Program-made: the position numbers and the translations under genes
Shown: positions 34,694 through 44,400 of the stretch, piece after piece
Position numbering within the stretch: the first letter of the stretch is position 1
Layout of the letters: each line of letters opens with the position of its first letter
NCBI GenBank assembly: GCA_016900015.1
Contig: JACJJM010000001.1
Span: 248,001 to 312,000 of the forward strand
Direction: 5' to 3'
Length of the DNA stretch: 64,000 nt
DNA from: Phocaeicola coprophilus
GTDB taxonomy: Bacteria; Bacteroidota; Bacteroidia; Bacteroidales; Bacteroidaceae
The notes under the pieces: model-generated
What the model saw: only the letters and a program-made list of their open reading frames with translations
What the model was told of the DNA's origin: nothing
Databases searched by the model: none

Positions 34694-35377
34694 TTATGTT
34701 TGAGGTTGTGAAGCCGGGTGTGTCGTCTGTTCGATACGGCCGTCGACCATGTGTATGGTCCGGTCGGTGAGCCGTGCCAGTTCTTCGTCGTGGGTCACGA
34801 TGACAAAGGTCTGGTCGAACGTGTCGCGCAGATGGAAGAAGAGTTGATGGAGTTCCGCCTTGTTTTGTGTGTCGAGGCTGCCCGATGGTTCGTCAGCCAG
34901 CACGACAGCCGGGTGGTTGACCAGTGCCCGTGCCACGGCAACCCGTTGTTTTTCTCCTCCCGACAGTTCGTTGGGCTTATGTGTCGCGCGGTCAGCCAGC
35001 CCCATGAAGTCTAGCAGCTCGTGTGCCCGGGCTTCGGCCTGTTTTTGCTTCAGGCCGGCGATGTAGGCCGGTATCATGACGTTCTCGAGTGCCGTAAACT
35101 CTGGCAGCAGTTGGTGGAATTGGAACACGAACCCGATGTGAAGGTTGCGGAAGCGTGCGAGTTCGTTTTCGTTCAGTCGTTCCACGTCGACACGGTCGAT
35201 ATGCAGTGTGCCGTTGTCCGGCTTGTCAAGTGTCCCCATGATTTGCAGCAGGGTGGTTTTTCCGGCACCGCTTGGTCCGACGATGCTGACGATTTCTTTA
35301 TGTCCGATGTCAAGGTCTATATCCTTCAACACTTGGAGCGAGCCGAAGCTCTTGGTGATTCCTCGGAGTTCTATCAT
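34694..35377 (-). CDS. ABC transporter ATP-binding protein, LolD-like
   Basis: This 227-residue ATPase has Walker [10 protein letters not shown], the signature [15 protein letters not shown] and Walker [13 protein letters not shown]. Its sequence is closest in style to LolD/MacB-type ATPases, which power lipoprotein release or envelope export. No permease gene is adjacent, so its membrane partner is unknown; FtsE is a less likely alternative. It overlaps the tcdA stop by four bases (ATGA), which suggests translational coupling. The phrase [20 protein letters not shown] is the Q-loop region. Confidence 0.88.
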   Translation of the reverse strand: MIELRGITKSFGSLQVLKDIDLDIGHKEIVSIVGPSGAGKTTLLQIMGTLDKPDNGTLHIDRVDVERLNENELARFRNLHIGFVFQFHQLLPEFTALENVMIPAYIAGLKQKQAEARAHELLDFMGLADRATHKPNELSGGEKQRVAVARALVNHPAVVLADEPSGSLDTQNKAELHQLFFHLRDTFDQTFVIVTHDEELARLTDRTIHMVDGRIEQTTHPASQPQT

Positions 35378-36099
35378 AAGTGTTCGATTACATATTGTGC
35401 AAGATAGCAGCCGAAGACGGCGGGCATGTAGCTCACGGTGCCGACTGTGGATTTTTTATTGCGTTCTCCTTCGACGAGGACTACGGCGTGCGGGTCGGCT
35501 TGTTCGATGCTGAACACGACGGGGAGTTTCCGCTTCGGTCCTGCTTTCTGCAAGCGTTTGCGCACGGCTTTACTCAGTCCGCAGTGGTAGGTGTCCCAGA
35601 GGTCGGCGAAGCGGATTTTAGTCAGATCGTGTTTGGCGCCTGCACCCATGCTGGACACGATGGGGATGTGGCGTTGCCAAGCTTCGCTTATGAGGCTGCA
35701 TTTGGGTGTAATGGTGTCGATGGCGTCGACGATGAAGTCGAAGTGGACGTTGTCAAGCAAGGCTGGAATGCTTTCTTCGGTCAAATATTCAGCCCGGATG
35801 GTGAGTTCGAGCTTGGGATTGATGTCGCGGAAGCGCCGGGCCAGGACTTCGACTTTTTCCTGTCCGATGGTGGAGTGCAGGGCCGGCAGTTGGCGGTTGA
35901 TGTTGGAGGGTTGCACGGAGTCTGCGTCGACCAGTGTCAGGTGTCCCACACCTGCACGGCAAATCATTTCAGCGGCATAGGCGCCCACTCCGCCGGTCCC
36001 TACGATTAGCACGTGTGCCCGTTGCAGGCGTGCCAAGTGTTCGTCACCCAGCAGTAGGCGGGTACGTTCTTGCCATTCGGCTATATTGTCCAGTTCCAT
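35374..36099 (-). CDS. tcdA: tRNA threonylcarbamoyladenosine dehydratase
   Basis: This 241-residue ThiF/E1-like protein fits TcdA, which cyclises t6A37 of tRNA to ct6A using ATP. It has [19 protein letters not shown] for nucleotide binding and [15 protein letters not shown], the adenylation motif. The C-terminus has [19 protein letters not shown]. It is shorter than enterobacterial TcdA by about 25 residues. The start ATG (36097-36099) overlaps the antiporter stop by one base and its own stop overlaps the next gene by four, so the operon is very compact. Confidence 0.9.
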   Translation of the reverse strand: MELDNIAEWQERTRLLLGDEHLARLQRAHVLIVGTGGVGAYAAEMICRAGVGHLTLVDADSVQPSNINRQLPALHSTIGQEKVEVLARRFRDINPKLELTIRAEYLTEESIPALLDNVHFDFIVDAIDTITPKCSLISEAWQRHIPIVSSMGAGAKHDLTKIRFADLWDTYHCGLSKAVRKRLQKAGPKRKLPVVFSIEQADPHAVVLVEGERNKKSTVGTVSYMPAVFGCYLAQYVIEHL

Positions 36100-38237
36100 T
36101 AAGATTCAGATTTAAACCATTTGTTGAGATACTTGCTGACGGTCTCGTATGCCTTCGAGTCAACTGTCTGGTGTGGCTCGGAGAAGGATACGAGTTCCTG
36201 CGGGTCGCCCAGTTGGTCGGGGTAGATGACCATGAGGCTGTTGTTTGCAAAGTAGCGTGATATTTGCAGGGGTAGTTTTTCGAACGAAGGCTGGTAGGAG
36301 ATGGAGCCCTTTCGTGCCGACACGACGACAAAGAGATGGTCATAGTTCACTTGGCCGGTGAGCAACAGCAAGTCTTCCCAGTCGTCCAGTTCTGTGTATT
36401 CCGTTTTTGTCCCCGGTTCCATGCGCTCAATCATCCGTTTGAGGAATTTCAGGGTCTGTCCGGTGGCAAAGAAATGTACCCGGCAGCCCAGCACCCGTCC
36501 CAGACGGGATATTTGGCCCACCCACTTCGGGAAGCCCACTTCGTATTCTGCTTGTTGTGGCACGGCCACGACGATGCGGCGCAGGGTATTGGCCGGCATG
36601 AGCAGTTTGGTGACCATCACTTGGCGGTGTGTACCTTTGAGCAGGCTCTCCGTCAGATTTCCGAAGAAGGAATCCATGATGTTCGTCTTGCGGTGGAGGC
36701 CGATGACAAGGTCGGTAATGTCATGTTCCTTTGCCGTATGGATGATGCCCTGTGCGATGTTCAGGTCGTAGCGTAAGACGGTATCGATTTTCACACCCGA
36801 AGCAGCGGCGATCATGGATGTCTGTTCCAGATTGCGTTTGGCTTTTTGCTCTTTCTTTTCCGAGGCATTGCTGTCATTGATGACACTCAGCGCGACGAGT
36901 CCTTTGTTATACTTGGGATGCTTTATCATGAGCGCGATGTCCATCAAGCTTGGGATGGTGTCCGGGTTGGCTATGGAGATGAGGATGCGCTCGTCGCGTT
37001 TGGTCTTTTCGTCCACATCTTTGTCTTCGTGTTCCTCGGCCACCATGCATCGTGCCGCGTTCTCGGTGATGAACGAACTGACGATGCAAGTGACCAAAAT
37101 CAGCAGGATGGTGCCGTTGAGCACATCTTCGTTGAGCAGGCGTTCACCACTGGGAAGGATGATGTTGTAGCCCACCAATACGGCTGCCAAGGTAGCCGCG
37201 GCTTGTGCATTGCTGAGCCCGAACATCAGGCGTCGTTCCACGGCACGCATCCGGAATATCTTTTGGGTACACCATGATGCTATCCATTTGCCGATCAGGG
37301 CCACGACAATCATCACGGAAGCGACTTTGAGCGAATCAATATGTCCGAAGAGCACACGCACGTTAATAAGCATGCCCACTCCGATGAGGAAGTAGGGGAT
37401 GAACAGTGCATTGCCGACAAACTCCAGGTGGTTCATTAGGGGAGAGACATGCGGTATGAGCCGGTTTAGCACCAAGCCGACCAGGAATGCGCCCAGGATG
37501 CCTTCCATGCCGATGAGCTCCATCAGTCCCGCTCCCAGAAAGACCATCGAGAGCACGAAGATGTATTGCAGCACGGGTTCGCTGTAACGGCGGAAGAACC
37601 ATCGCCCGATGCGGGGAAACGTGTATGTGATGGCTGCGCCTGTCACGATGAATTTCAGCACGAGCCATATCCAGAACATGTCTGAAGTGTCTTCCTTGAA
37701 CATGCCCGAGATGACAGCCAGCACGAGCAGCGTCAGCGTATCGGTCACGGCCGTCCCGCCTACAGCCGTCCCCACGGCGCGTTGTTTGGACAGGCCGTAG
37801 CGTATGGCTATGGGATAGGTTATCAGGGTATGGCTGGCGTACATACTGGCCAGGAGTACGGAGGTCAGCAGGCCATATTCGAGGATGTGCATGTTGGTCC
37901 AGATGCCGATGCCCAGCGGGAAGATGAAAGCCAGCAGACCCAGCACCGTAGCCTTGACGCGGATGCTCTTGAAATCCTCCATGTTCATTTCGAGCCCGGC
38001 CAGGAACATGATGTAGTATAAGCCCACCTTGCCGAACAGCTCAAAGCTGCTGTCGCGGACCAGGATGTTGAAGCCATGTTCGCCGATGACCACGCCTGCC
38101 AGTATCATGCCGATGATATGAGGTATGTGCAGCCGCTCCAAGATGATGGGAGCGAACAAAATGATGGCCAGCACCAGGAAGAATATCCAAGTGGGGTCGG
38201 TGATGGGAAAGCAATCAAAGCTCATTATTGTCTGCAT
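36099..38237 (-). CDS. CPA2-type cation/proton antiporter with universal-stress-like tail
   Basis: This protein of about 712 residues has a Kef-like sodium/proton exchanger domain in roughly residues 1-400, with at least eleven hydrophobic spans and IIGMILAGVVIGEHGFNIL in the first part. From about residue 420 it has cytoplasmic universal-stress-protein-like domains (MVTKLLMPANTLRRIVVAVP). It should exchange a monovalent cation for protons in the inner membrane; the ion is not predictable. I chose ATG 38237 (MQTIMSFDCF) rather than the TTG at 38267. It heads the minus-strand operon with tcdA, the ABC ATPase and the CvfB-like gene. Confidence 0.88.
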   Translation of the reverse strand: MQTIMSFDCFPITDPTWIFFLVLAIILFAPIILERLHIPHIIGMILAGVVIGEHGFNILVRDSSFELFGKVGLYYIMFLAGLEMNMEDFKSIRVKATVLGLLAFIFPLGIGIWTNMHILEYGLLTSVLLASMYASHTLITYPIAIRYGLSKQRAVGTAVGGTAVTDTLTLLVLAVISGMFKEDTSDMFWIWLVLKFIVTGAAITYTFPRIGRWFFRRYSEPVLQYIFVLSMVFLGAGLMELIGMEGILGAFLVGLVLNRLIPHVSPLMNHLEFVGNALFIPYFLIGVGMLINVRVLFGHIDSLKVASVMIVVALIGKWIASWCTQKIFRMRAVERRLMFGLSNAQAAATLAAVLVGYNIILPSGERLLNEDVLNGTILLILVTCIVSSFITENAARCMVAEEHEDKDVDEKTKRDERILISIANPDTIPSLMDIALMIKHPKYNKGLVALSVINDSNASEKKEQKAKRNLEQTSMIAAASGVKIDTVLRYDLNIAQGIIHTAKEHDITDLVIGLHRKTNIMDSFFGNLTESLLKGTHRQVMVTKLLMPANTLRRIVVAVPQQAEYEVGFPKWVGQISRLGRVLGCRVHFFATGQTLKFLKRMIERMEPGTKTEYTELDDWEDLLLLTGQVNYDHLFVVVSARKGSISYQPSFEKLPLQISRYFANNSLMVIYPDQLGDPQELVSFSEPHQTVDSKAYETVSKYLNKWFKSES

Positions 38238-38316
38238 ACGATGAGGACTCTGCGGTTTCTTCTGCAAAATAAGTAAAAAGAATCCAATTTATACAGTCTT
38301 ATCTGCCAAAATGTTA

Positions 38317-38324
38317 TACTTTTG
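38317..38324 (+). promoter_or_regulatory. -7 box of asd
   Basis: TACTTTTG fits TAnnTTTG and lies 65 bases before the asd ATG. Confidence 0.5.
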
Positions 38325-38388
38325 CAACCTATTAAATCAGTAATAACAGAAAACGAACCCATTTACTAACTAACACGAAACAGATAAG

Positions 38389-39399
38389 ATGAAAGTAGCT
38401 ATTGTTGGCGCGAGCGGAGCTGTCGGACAAGAGTTCCTTCGCGTACTCGAAGAGAGAAATTTTCCAATCGACGAATTGGTTTTGTTTGGTTCTCCACGCA
38501 GTGCAGGCACGAAATATGCCTTCCGCGGTAAAGAGTATGAAGTTAAACTTCTTCAACACAACGATGACTTTAAAGGTGTGGACATTGCTTTCACTTCGGC
38601 CGGAGCCGGCACATCCAAGGAATATGCTGACACCATCACCAAGTATGGCGCGGTGATGATTGACAATTCGAGCGCGTTCCGTATGGATGAGGATGTGCCC
38701 TTGGTCGTGCCTGAAGTGAATGCCGAGGATGCATTGAAGCGTCCGCGCGGCATTATTGCCAATCCGAATTGCACGACCATACAGATGGTCGTAGCCCTGA
38801 AAGCCATCGAGAAGCTTTCACATATAAAACGTGTACGCGTGGCCACTTATCAGGCTGCCAGCGGCGCGGGTGCCGCAGCCATGGCTGAGCTGCACGAGCA
38901 ATATCGTCAGATTCTGGCCGGCGAGCCTGTCACTGTGGAGAAGTTTGCCTATCAGTTGGCCTACAACGTCATTCCCCAAATCGACGTCTTCACGGACAAT
39001 GGTTACACGAAGGAAGAAATGAAGATGTTCAACGAGACGCGCAAAATCATGCACTCCGACGTGAAGACGAGTGCCACCTGCGTGCGTGTGCCGGCTCTCC
39101 GTTCACACTCTGAAAGCATCTGGGTCGAGACCGAGCGGCCCATTTCCGTGGAAGAGGCACGCAAGGCATTTGCCGAAGGCGAAGGACTCGTGCTGATGGA
39201 CGACCCGGACAACAAGGTCTATCCCATGCCCCTCTTCCTGGCAGGCAAAGACCCCGTCTACGTGGGCCGTATCCGCAAGGACCTCACGGACGACAACGGG
39301 CTGACCTTCTGGATTGTGGGTGACCAAATCAAGAAAGGCGCCGCACTGAATGCAGTGCAAATCGCAGAATACCTGATGAAGGCGGGCGACCTGAAGTAG
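38389..39399 (+). CDS. asd: Aspartate-semialdehyde dehydrogenase
   Basis: This 336-residue enzyme makes aspartate semialdehyde from aspartyl phosphate with NADPH. It feeds lysine, threonine, methionine and diaminopimelate synthesis. The nucleotide-binding start is [15 protein letters not shown], and the active-site cysteine lies in [30 protein letters not shown] is the substrate-binding region with the catalytic histidine. The length is normal. It is a single gene with its own promoter at 38317 and a strong terminator. Confidence 0.97.
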   Translation: MKVAIVGASGAVGQEFLRVLEERNFPIDELVLFGSPRSAGTKYAFRGKEYEVKLLQHNDDFKGVDIAFTSAGAGTSKEYADTITKYGAVMIDNSSAFRMDEDVPLVVPEVNAEDALKRPRGIIANPNCTTIQMVVALKAIEKLSHIKRVRVATYQAASGAGAAAMAELHEQYRQILAGEPVTVEKFAYQLAYNVIPQIDVFTDNGYTKEEMKMFNETRKIMHSDVKTSATCVRVPALRSHSESIWVETERPISVEEARKAFAEGEGLVLMDDPDNKVYPMPLFLAGKDPVYVGRIRKDLTDDNGLTFWIVGDQIKKGAALNAVQIAEYLMKAGDLK

Positions 39400-39432
39400 T
39401 CGCCTCCCGCAGGCCTGTGCCCTCCGTAATGG

Positions 39433-39497
39433 ATGCGGGCGCAAGCAGACCTTGGTTCATAAGAACCGGTCGTGCTTGCGCCCGCATTTTGTCTTTT
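39433..39497 (+). terminator. Rho-independent terminator of asd
   Basis: The perfect 14-bp stem TGCGGGCGCAAGCA (39434-39447) pairs with 39473-39486, and TTTTGTCTTTTT follows. Confidence 0.93.
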
Positions 39498-39530
39498 TCT
39501 CCTCCAAGACGACATCCCGGCGAGTTTCTC

Positions 39531-40190
39531 TCAAGTGTGTGACGAACCTTGGTTCTTGTCTTTTGACTTGTGGATGAACTCGTCGATGATTTTGAGTCCC
39601 TTGTCCGTCGCGATGCCTCGCAGATAGGTGAAGAGGATGGCGCGGTAGATTTCGTCGATGGGATAATGCTTGTAGATGTCAGCTTCCATGCTGTTGTCCG
39701 TCGTGATGTTCAGCAGGCGGATGAACAGCTCCATGTTCACGTCGGGTTGGAAGATGCCTTGCTCGATGCCTTTGTTGAAATAGGCCACCACGTGATTGAA
39801 GTCCTCCATGCGCTTGCGGCGTATGAGCGACACCACGCTGGGATATTTTTTCAGGTCCTCGAAGAAGGCCGGGTTGACATGCGGCAACAGTTCGATGGTG
39901 TACTGGTAGTGGTGCAACACGACTTCCAGCACGTTGGATTGCGACAGGTCGAATTGTTGCATGTATTTGTCCTGCATCTCTTGCTTGCGCTTGATACACT
40001 TCAGGAGCAACGTTTCCTTGTCGTCGAAGATTTCATAGAGTGTCCTTTTGGAGATGGAAAGAGTCTTGGCTATGTCGTCCATTCTCACTTGCTTGATGCC
40101 TTGTTTGTGAAACATGTCCATGGTCACCTCAAGGATTCTTTCTTCTAGCTCTGGCTTGGAGATATGCCCTTTCACGTATTTATTGGTCAT
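39531..40190 (-). CDS. TetR/AcrR-family transcriptional regulator
   Basis: This protein of 219 residues has an N-terminal TetR helix-turn-helix (ILEVTMDMFHKQGIKQVRMD then IAKTLSISKRTLYEIFDDKE) and a helical C-terminal domain of about 150 residues for a ligand. Target genes are unknown. I chose the ATG at 40190 (MTNKYVKG); the TTG at 40211 would overlap a possible -7 box at 40209-40216 (CATCTTTG on the minus strand). It is unlinked to an efflux pump here; its neighbours are asd and lysO. It may control an operon elsewhere or itself. Confidence 0.9.
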   Translation of the reverse strand: MTNKYVKGHISKPELEERILEVTMDMFHKQGIKQVRMDDIAKTLSISKRTLYEIFDDKETLLLKCIKRKQEMQDKYMQQFDLSQSNVLEVVLHHYQYTIELLPHVNPAFFEDLKKYPSVVSLIRRKRMEDFNHVVAYFNKGIEQGIFQPDVNMELFIRLLNITTDNSMEADIYKHYPIDEIYRAILFTYLRGIATDKGLKIIDEFIHKSKDKNQGSSHT

Positions 40191-40402
40191 AGTATTGTTT
40201 TTAATTAACAAAGATGTGAGAAAACCTGTAACACATGAAGAGTTTTTCAGGAAAAGATTTCTTTTTTACGAAAAATTTACTTTGTTACATATTTCTTTTC
40301 AAAAAAGAAGGACTTGCGACGGGAAATTTTCGGGTAAAAACACGAGGCTGTCGGAGGCTTCTCTTTGTCTGCCTTCGGGAGGCTGTTAAGGGCGGGCAGG
40401 AG

Positions 40403-40468
40403 CGGAAAGGAGGGTAGCCGACGACGGAAAGGAAGGCGGGCGAGGACGGAAAGGAGGGTAGCCGGGAG
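40403..40468. repeat. 22-bp-unit repeat family, locus D
   Basis: Units start at 40403, 40425 and 40447, each with CGGAAAGGA. The outer units share GGGTAGCCG; the middle one has GGCGGGCGAG. The gap 40191-40540 holds this and the regulator's promoter region and nothing else I can see. Confidence 0.85.
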
Positions 40469-40540
40469 CCGAGTTAAGGGCTGGTCAGGTGCCTGTCGGA
40501 CAGCGTTATCCGTTTTGCCTTTCCGACCTGTCCCTTGGTT

Positions 40541-41140
40541 CTAAAATCCACACAGGAAAGTGACCAGAAATGGTACGCTGAAGTCCACGACAAAACCGTG
40601 ATAGATGGACACCACAGCCAGTTCCTGTCCGCTGGCACGGGTGATGATGGGAAGTGTCGTGTCGGCCGTGGTCGCACCGCCGGCGGCGATGGGAGCCAGT
40701 CGGCCAAACCAGCGGGCCAGCAACGGGGCACAGAGCAACGTGATGATTTCGCGGATGATGTTCGAGAGCAGCGCGACGGTGCCTAGTTCGGGTCCTTTGC
40801 TTCCGGTGATGAGTATGCTGGAGAGCGAGTAGTAGCCGAATCCTGCGCCCACGGCCATGCCTTCGCTCATCGAGTGGGGTGTGAGCAGGGAGGCGGCAGC
40901 GCTTCCGGCCAGCGTGCCTGCGACGGTGCAGAGCGGCAGGAAGGCCAGTCCCGGGTTCAGGTTGCGGAAACGGGCGATGGTCGATGGCTCGTGGCCGACG
41001 CTGAACCCTACGCACCCCATCAGTGCGCAGAGCGCGGCGAAACTGATGTCTGCCAGCGGCAGTATGTCGGGCAGGCCGCATAGCCGTCCGCCCACGATGC
41101 CCAGCAAGAAGAAGCTGACGATGATCAGGCTGCCTTTCAT
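40541..41140 (-). CDS. lysO: LysO-like lysine exporter, C-terminal part
   Basis: This 199-residue membrane protein matches the C-terminal part of LysO (DUF340), a lysine exporter. It starts MKGSLIIVSFFLLGIVGG and carries MSEGMAVGAGFGYYSLSSIL, the conserved family region, then LSNIIREIITLLCAPLLARW. In enterobacteria LysO is one protein of about 300 residues; here the N-terminal part is a separate gene whose stop overlaps this start as ATGA. The longer open frame of 311 residues that includes this region is not real upstream of 41140. The pair is probably one functional unit. Confidence 0.85.
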   Translation of the reverse strand: MKGSLIIVSFFLLGIVGGRLCGLPDILPLADISFAALCALMGCVGFSVGHEPSTIARFRNLNPGLAFLPLCTVAGTLAGSAAASLLTPHSMSEGMAVGAGFGYYSLSSILITGSKGPELGTVALLSNIIREIITLLCAPLLARWFGRLAPIAAGGATTADTTLPIITRASGQELAVVSIYHGFVVDFSVPFLVTFLCGF

Positions 41141-41421
41141 GAGCGGCCTCCTTTCTTCCTTCCGCGCAGGGTGGCTTTCCACAAGGCCCATGCTGCCAGC
41201 ACGCTGCCCAGTGTCCCGCCCGCGGAGAGGACGAACGCTTCGCCTCCCAGCCGTGGCAGGGCTTCGAGGAGTTGCCGGTTGCTCCCCACCTCCCAGCCCA
41301 GGAGGAAGAGCAAGGCCCAGATGAGCACGGTGATGGCTTGCGACACACCCCGGACGGAGCGTCGGCGCGACAAGTATCCGGCAGCGATGCCGGCCAGCAT
41401 GAATCCGATGACGGTGAACAT
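41137..41421 (-). CDS. LysO-like exporter, N-terminal small membrane protein
   Basis: This 94-residue protein has three hydrophobic spans (MFTVIGFMLAGIAAGYL, VSQAITVLIWALLFLLG, then LGSVLAAWALW). It corresponds to the N-terminal third of one-piece LysO proteins. I chose ATG 41421; the longer open frame to 41508 runs through the promoter. The basic tail, RGRKKGGRS, would be cytoplasmic. The four-base overlap with the next gene suggests coupled translation and a fixed ratio of the two parts. I do not regard it as a frameshift, because both halves have proper starts and stops. Confidence 0.82.
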   Translation of the reverse strand: MFTVIGFMLAGIAAGYLSRRRSVRGVSQAITVLIWALLFLLGWEVGSNRQLLEALPRLGGEAFVLSAGGTLGSVLAAWALWKATLRGRKKGGRS

Positions 41422-41445
41422 AGGTGTTTGTGTTTTTGCGAGGCG

Positions 41446-41453
41446 CAAAAATA
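41446..41453 (-). promoter_or_regulatory. -7 box of lysO pair
   Basis: The minus-strand reading is TATTTTTG, an exact TAnnTTTG match, 25 bases before the chosen ATG. It is 12 bases from the divergent HTCS box at 41466-41473. Confidence 0.55.
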
Positions 41454-41465
41454 CGCTTTTTTTTG

Positions 41466-41473
41466 TAAGTTTG
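41466..41473 (+). promoter_or_regulatory. -7 box of the HTCS gene
   Basis: TAAGTTTG fits TAnnTTTG and lies 27 bases before the ATG at 41500. Confidence 0.55.
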
Positions 41474-41499
41474 CATGACATACAGTATGCAATGGGAAT

Positions 41500-44400
41500 A
41501 TGAGACACCTTATTATATTATATAAAGCGGTAACGATGTTCCTTCTTTTGTGCCTTGCCCTTGCGGGACGCGTGCAGGCACAGCCGGTCTGCGACATTCG
41601 CCACTATTCGTTTGATGACGGGCTTTCACAGAGTGTCGTGCAGCGCATCGTGCAGTCGTCAGACGGATTGCTGTGGTTTTGCACGTGGGACGGGCTGAAC
41701 AGCTATGACGGTTCGACGTTTGTTTCCTACAACATGGCTTCGCCGGGTGGCAAGGCACTGAGCACGAACCGCATCATAGACATTCAGCTTGGGAAGGACG
41801 ACGACCTTTGGTGTCAGACCTACGACGCGCGTCTCTTCCTTTTCGACCGGAAAGAGCGGACGTTTGTCGACGCGCTGGCTGCTGTCGAGGATTCGCTCAA
41901 GAGACCTTTGCCTGTGGATACATACAAAGCCTTGCCGAAGGGCGTGGTGTGGGTCACCACCCGTGACGGCCTGGTCTTCCGCATTGATGGATGCAAGTTC
42001 AAAGCGGGGCAAGGTGGCGTGGTACGCTATAAAACGAAACTTCGGCCGCTGAAGAGCAATCGGATGTATGCCATTTACGAAGACCGTGAGGGCGATGAAT
42101 GGCTGCTGACCCACAGAGGCATAGACGTGGTCGGGCGGAAGCGCGTGGCGGATGATGGCCTGATTTTCCATCATGTGCAGGAATGCGCCGGGCTGCTTTA
42201 TTTCGTGTCGACTTCCAACCGCCTGTATGCTTACCGTCCGCAGGGTGGATTCGAGCAACTCAATGTCTCCGGGTACAGCGGTTCGATTCACACGTTGGAC
42301 ACACTGGGCCGCGACACGTTGGTGTTGCAGACGAACCATTCCGTGACTTTTTATGCCTGCAAGAACCGTACGGCGTGCACATTTCGCACGACGGACATCG
42401 GGCGCGAAGGCGTCTTGATTACGGGAATGCACATAGCCACCGACCGCAACTGTTGGCTTATGTTGGACAACGACGAGATGGTGCGGTTGAATCCTTTTAC
42501 ACAGGATGTCCGTCTGTACCAGTTGCCTCATGTCCCGGTTCTTCATACGGACAAATGGAGTCGCAACCTGCTGTTCACCGACCGCTGGGGTACGTTATGG
42601 GCGATGCCCAAGTACGGCGCGTTGTGTTACTATGACGACGCTTCGGACGCTTTCCGTCCTTATCTGTTTGACCCCGATGACCCTGCTTCGTTCTATGCTC
42701 CCATTTCCAGGAGCAGTCTGATGGACAAGCAGGGAAACATGTGGCTGGCCTTAAACTTAGGGCTGGAGAAGTTGTCTTTCTACCCGTCTTTTTTTACGTT
42801 CCATGCAATGGAGACAAACTTCGATGTACGGGCCTTTTTGACTGACGCTGCCGGACGTTTGTGGGTCGGCGCGAAAAGCGGGGTGGTGCGTGTCCGTTTG
42901 CCGGGAAGCGGGCGGACGCTTTATCTTTCTCCCCGGGGCGAGCTTGTGCCGCAGAAATGCGCGTTCGGGAGCATGGTGTATGTCATGCTGCAAGCACGTG
43001 ACGGCGACATCTGGTTGGGAACGCGGGAAAACGGACTTTTCCGTCTGCACCCGTTGGATGATGGCCGACGTTTTTCGGTCCGGCAATATGAAGCTGACGA
43101 TTCCGAGCCGTACAGTCTCAGTTCCAATCAAATCTTCGCACTTCACGAAGACACACGGGGACACATCTGGGTCGGAACGTATGGCGGAGGGTTGAATCTG
43201 GCGGAGTGTAGTCCCGACGGGAGTGTGCGTTTTATTCACAAAGGAAATGACTTGAAAGGCTTTCCGTCGGATGTAGCTACCCGCGTCCGTTGTTTGGCGG
43301 AGGCTCCGGGCGACATCCTGCTGGTGGGTACCACAGACGGATTGTTGGTTTGTCGCACATCGTTTGCCCGTCCGGAAGAAGCCGTGTTCTGTCACCACAG
43401 GCACATAGCGGGCGATGCGATGTCGCTCAGTAGCAATGATGTTATGAATATATTCGTGCCCCGTGCATATAAAGATCAGGTTTATTGTCTGAGTTTCAGC
43501 GGTGGGCTGAATATCGTTTCTCCAGACTCTTTGTTTCAGCCACATGCTCGTTTCACTCATTATACGGTGCAGGACGGTCTCATCTCTAACTTGGTGCACG
43601 CCATGGTCGATGACGGGAAAGGACATTATTGGATAGCAGCGGAAAACGGATTGTCGAGTCTTGACCCTTTGACCGGACAATGTGTGAACTATCCCTGCGA
43701 CCGTTTCCGAACAGGGTTGCGGTTTGCCGAAACTGTACCATTGGCCATAGGCGACACGCTCCTTTTCGGAACGAACCAAGGCGTGTTGGAACTGAACCTT
43801 TCCAAGTTGCCTCGCAGTACGTATGTTCCGCCTGTGTTGTTCACCGAAATGAGCGTGCAGGGCCGTCCGCTGGCGGTTGACGTGAATCGTATGGAATCGC
43901 TCGTTCTTTCCCGTCATCAGCGCAATATCTCTTTCCGCTTTACGGCGTTGGACTTTGTCAGTCCTTCCACCATTCAGTATGCTTACAGACTCCGGGGGCT
44001 GGAGGAGCATTGGAATAATGTGGGCAATACACATTCTGCCAGCTACATGAATCTGCCCGTAGGGGAATACACGCTGGAAGTACGTTCCACCAACAGCGAC
44101 GGCGTGTGGATGGACAATGTGCGAAGCTTGCGTCTCGTCGTCGAGCCGAAGTTCTCCGAGACCATTTGGGCTAAGATGCTCTATATCGTCTTGTTTCTTC
44201 TGCTCGTGTGCTTGGTTGGTTATGTCCTGTTCTACATCTACCGCCTGCGCCACCGTATTGACGCGGAGCAGCAATTGGCTGACATTAAGTTGCGTTTCTT
44301 CACTGACATATCCCATGAACTTCGCACGCCGCTCACGCTCATTTCCGCTCCTGTGGACGAGGTGCTCCGTAGCCGTTCGCTGTCTGAGAAAGACCGTGCG

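Noticed and set aside
41137-41140. Frameshift between lysO halves
   Set aside because: The stop and start overlap as ATGA with a complete membrane protein on each side, which is more consistent with two coupled genes.
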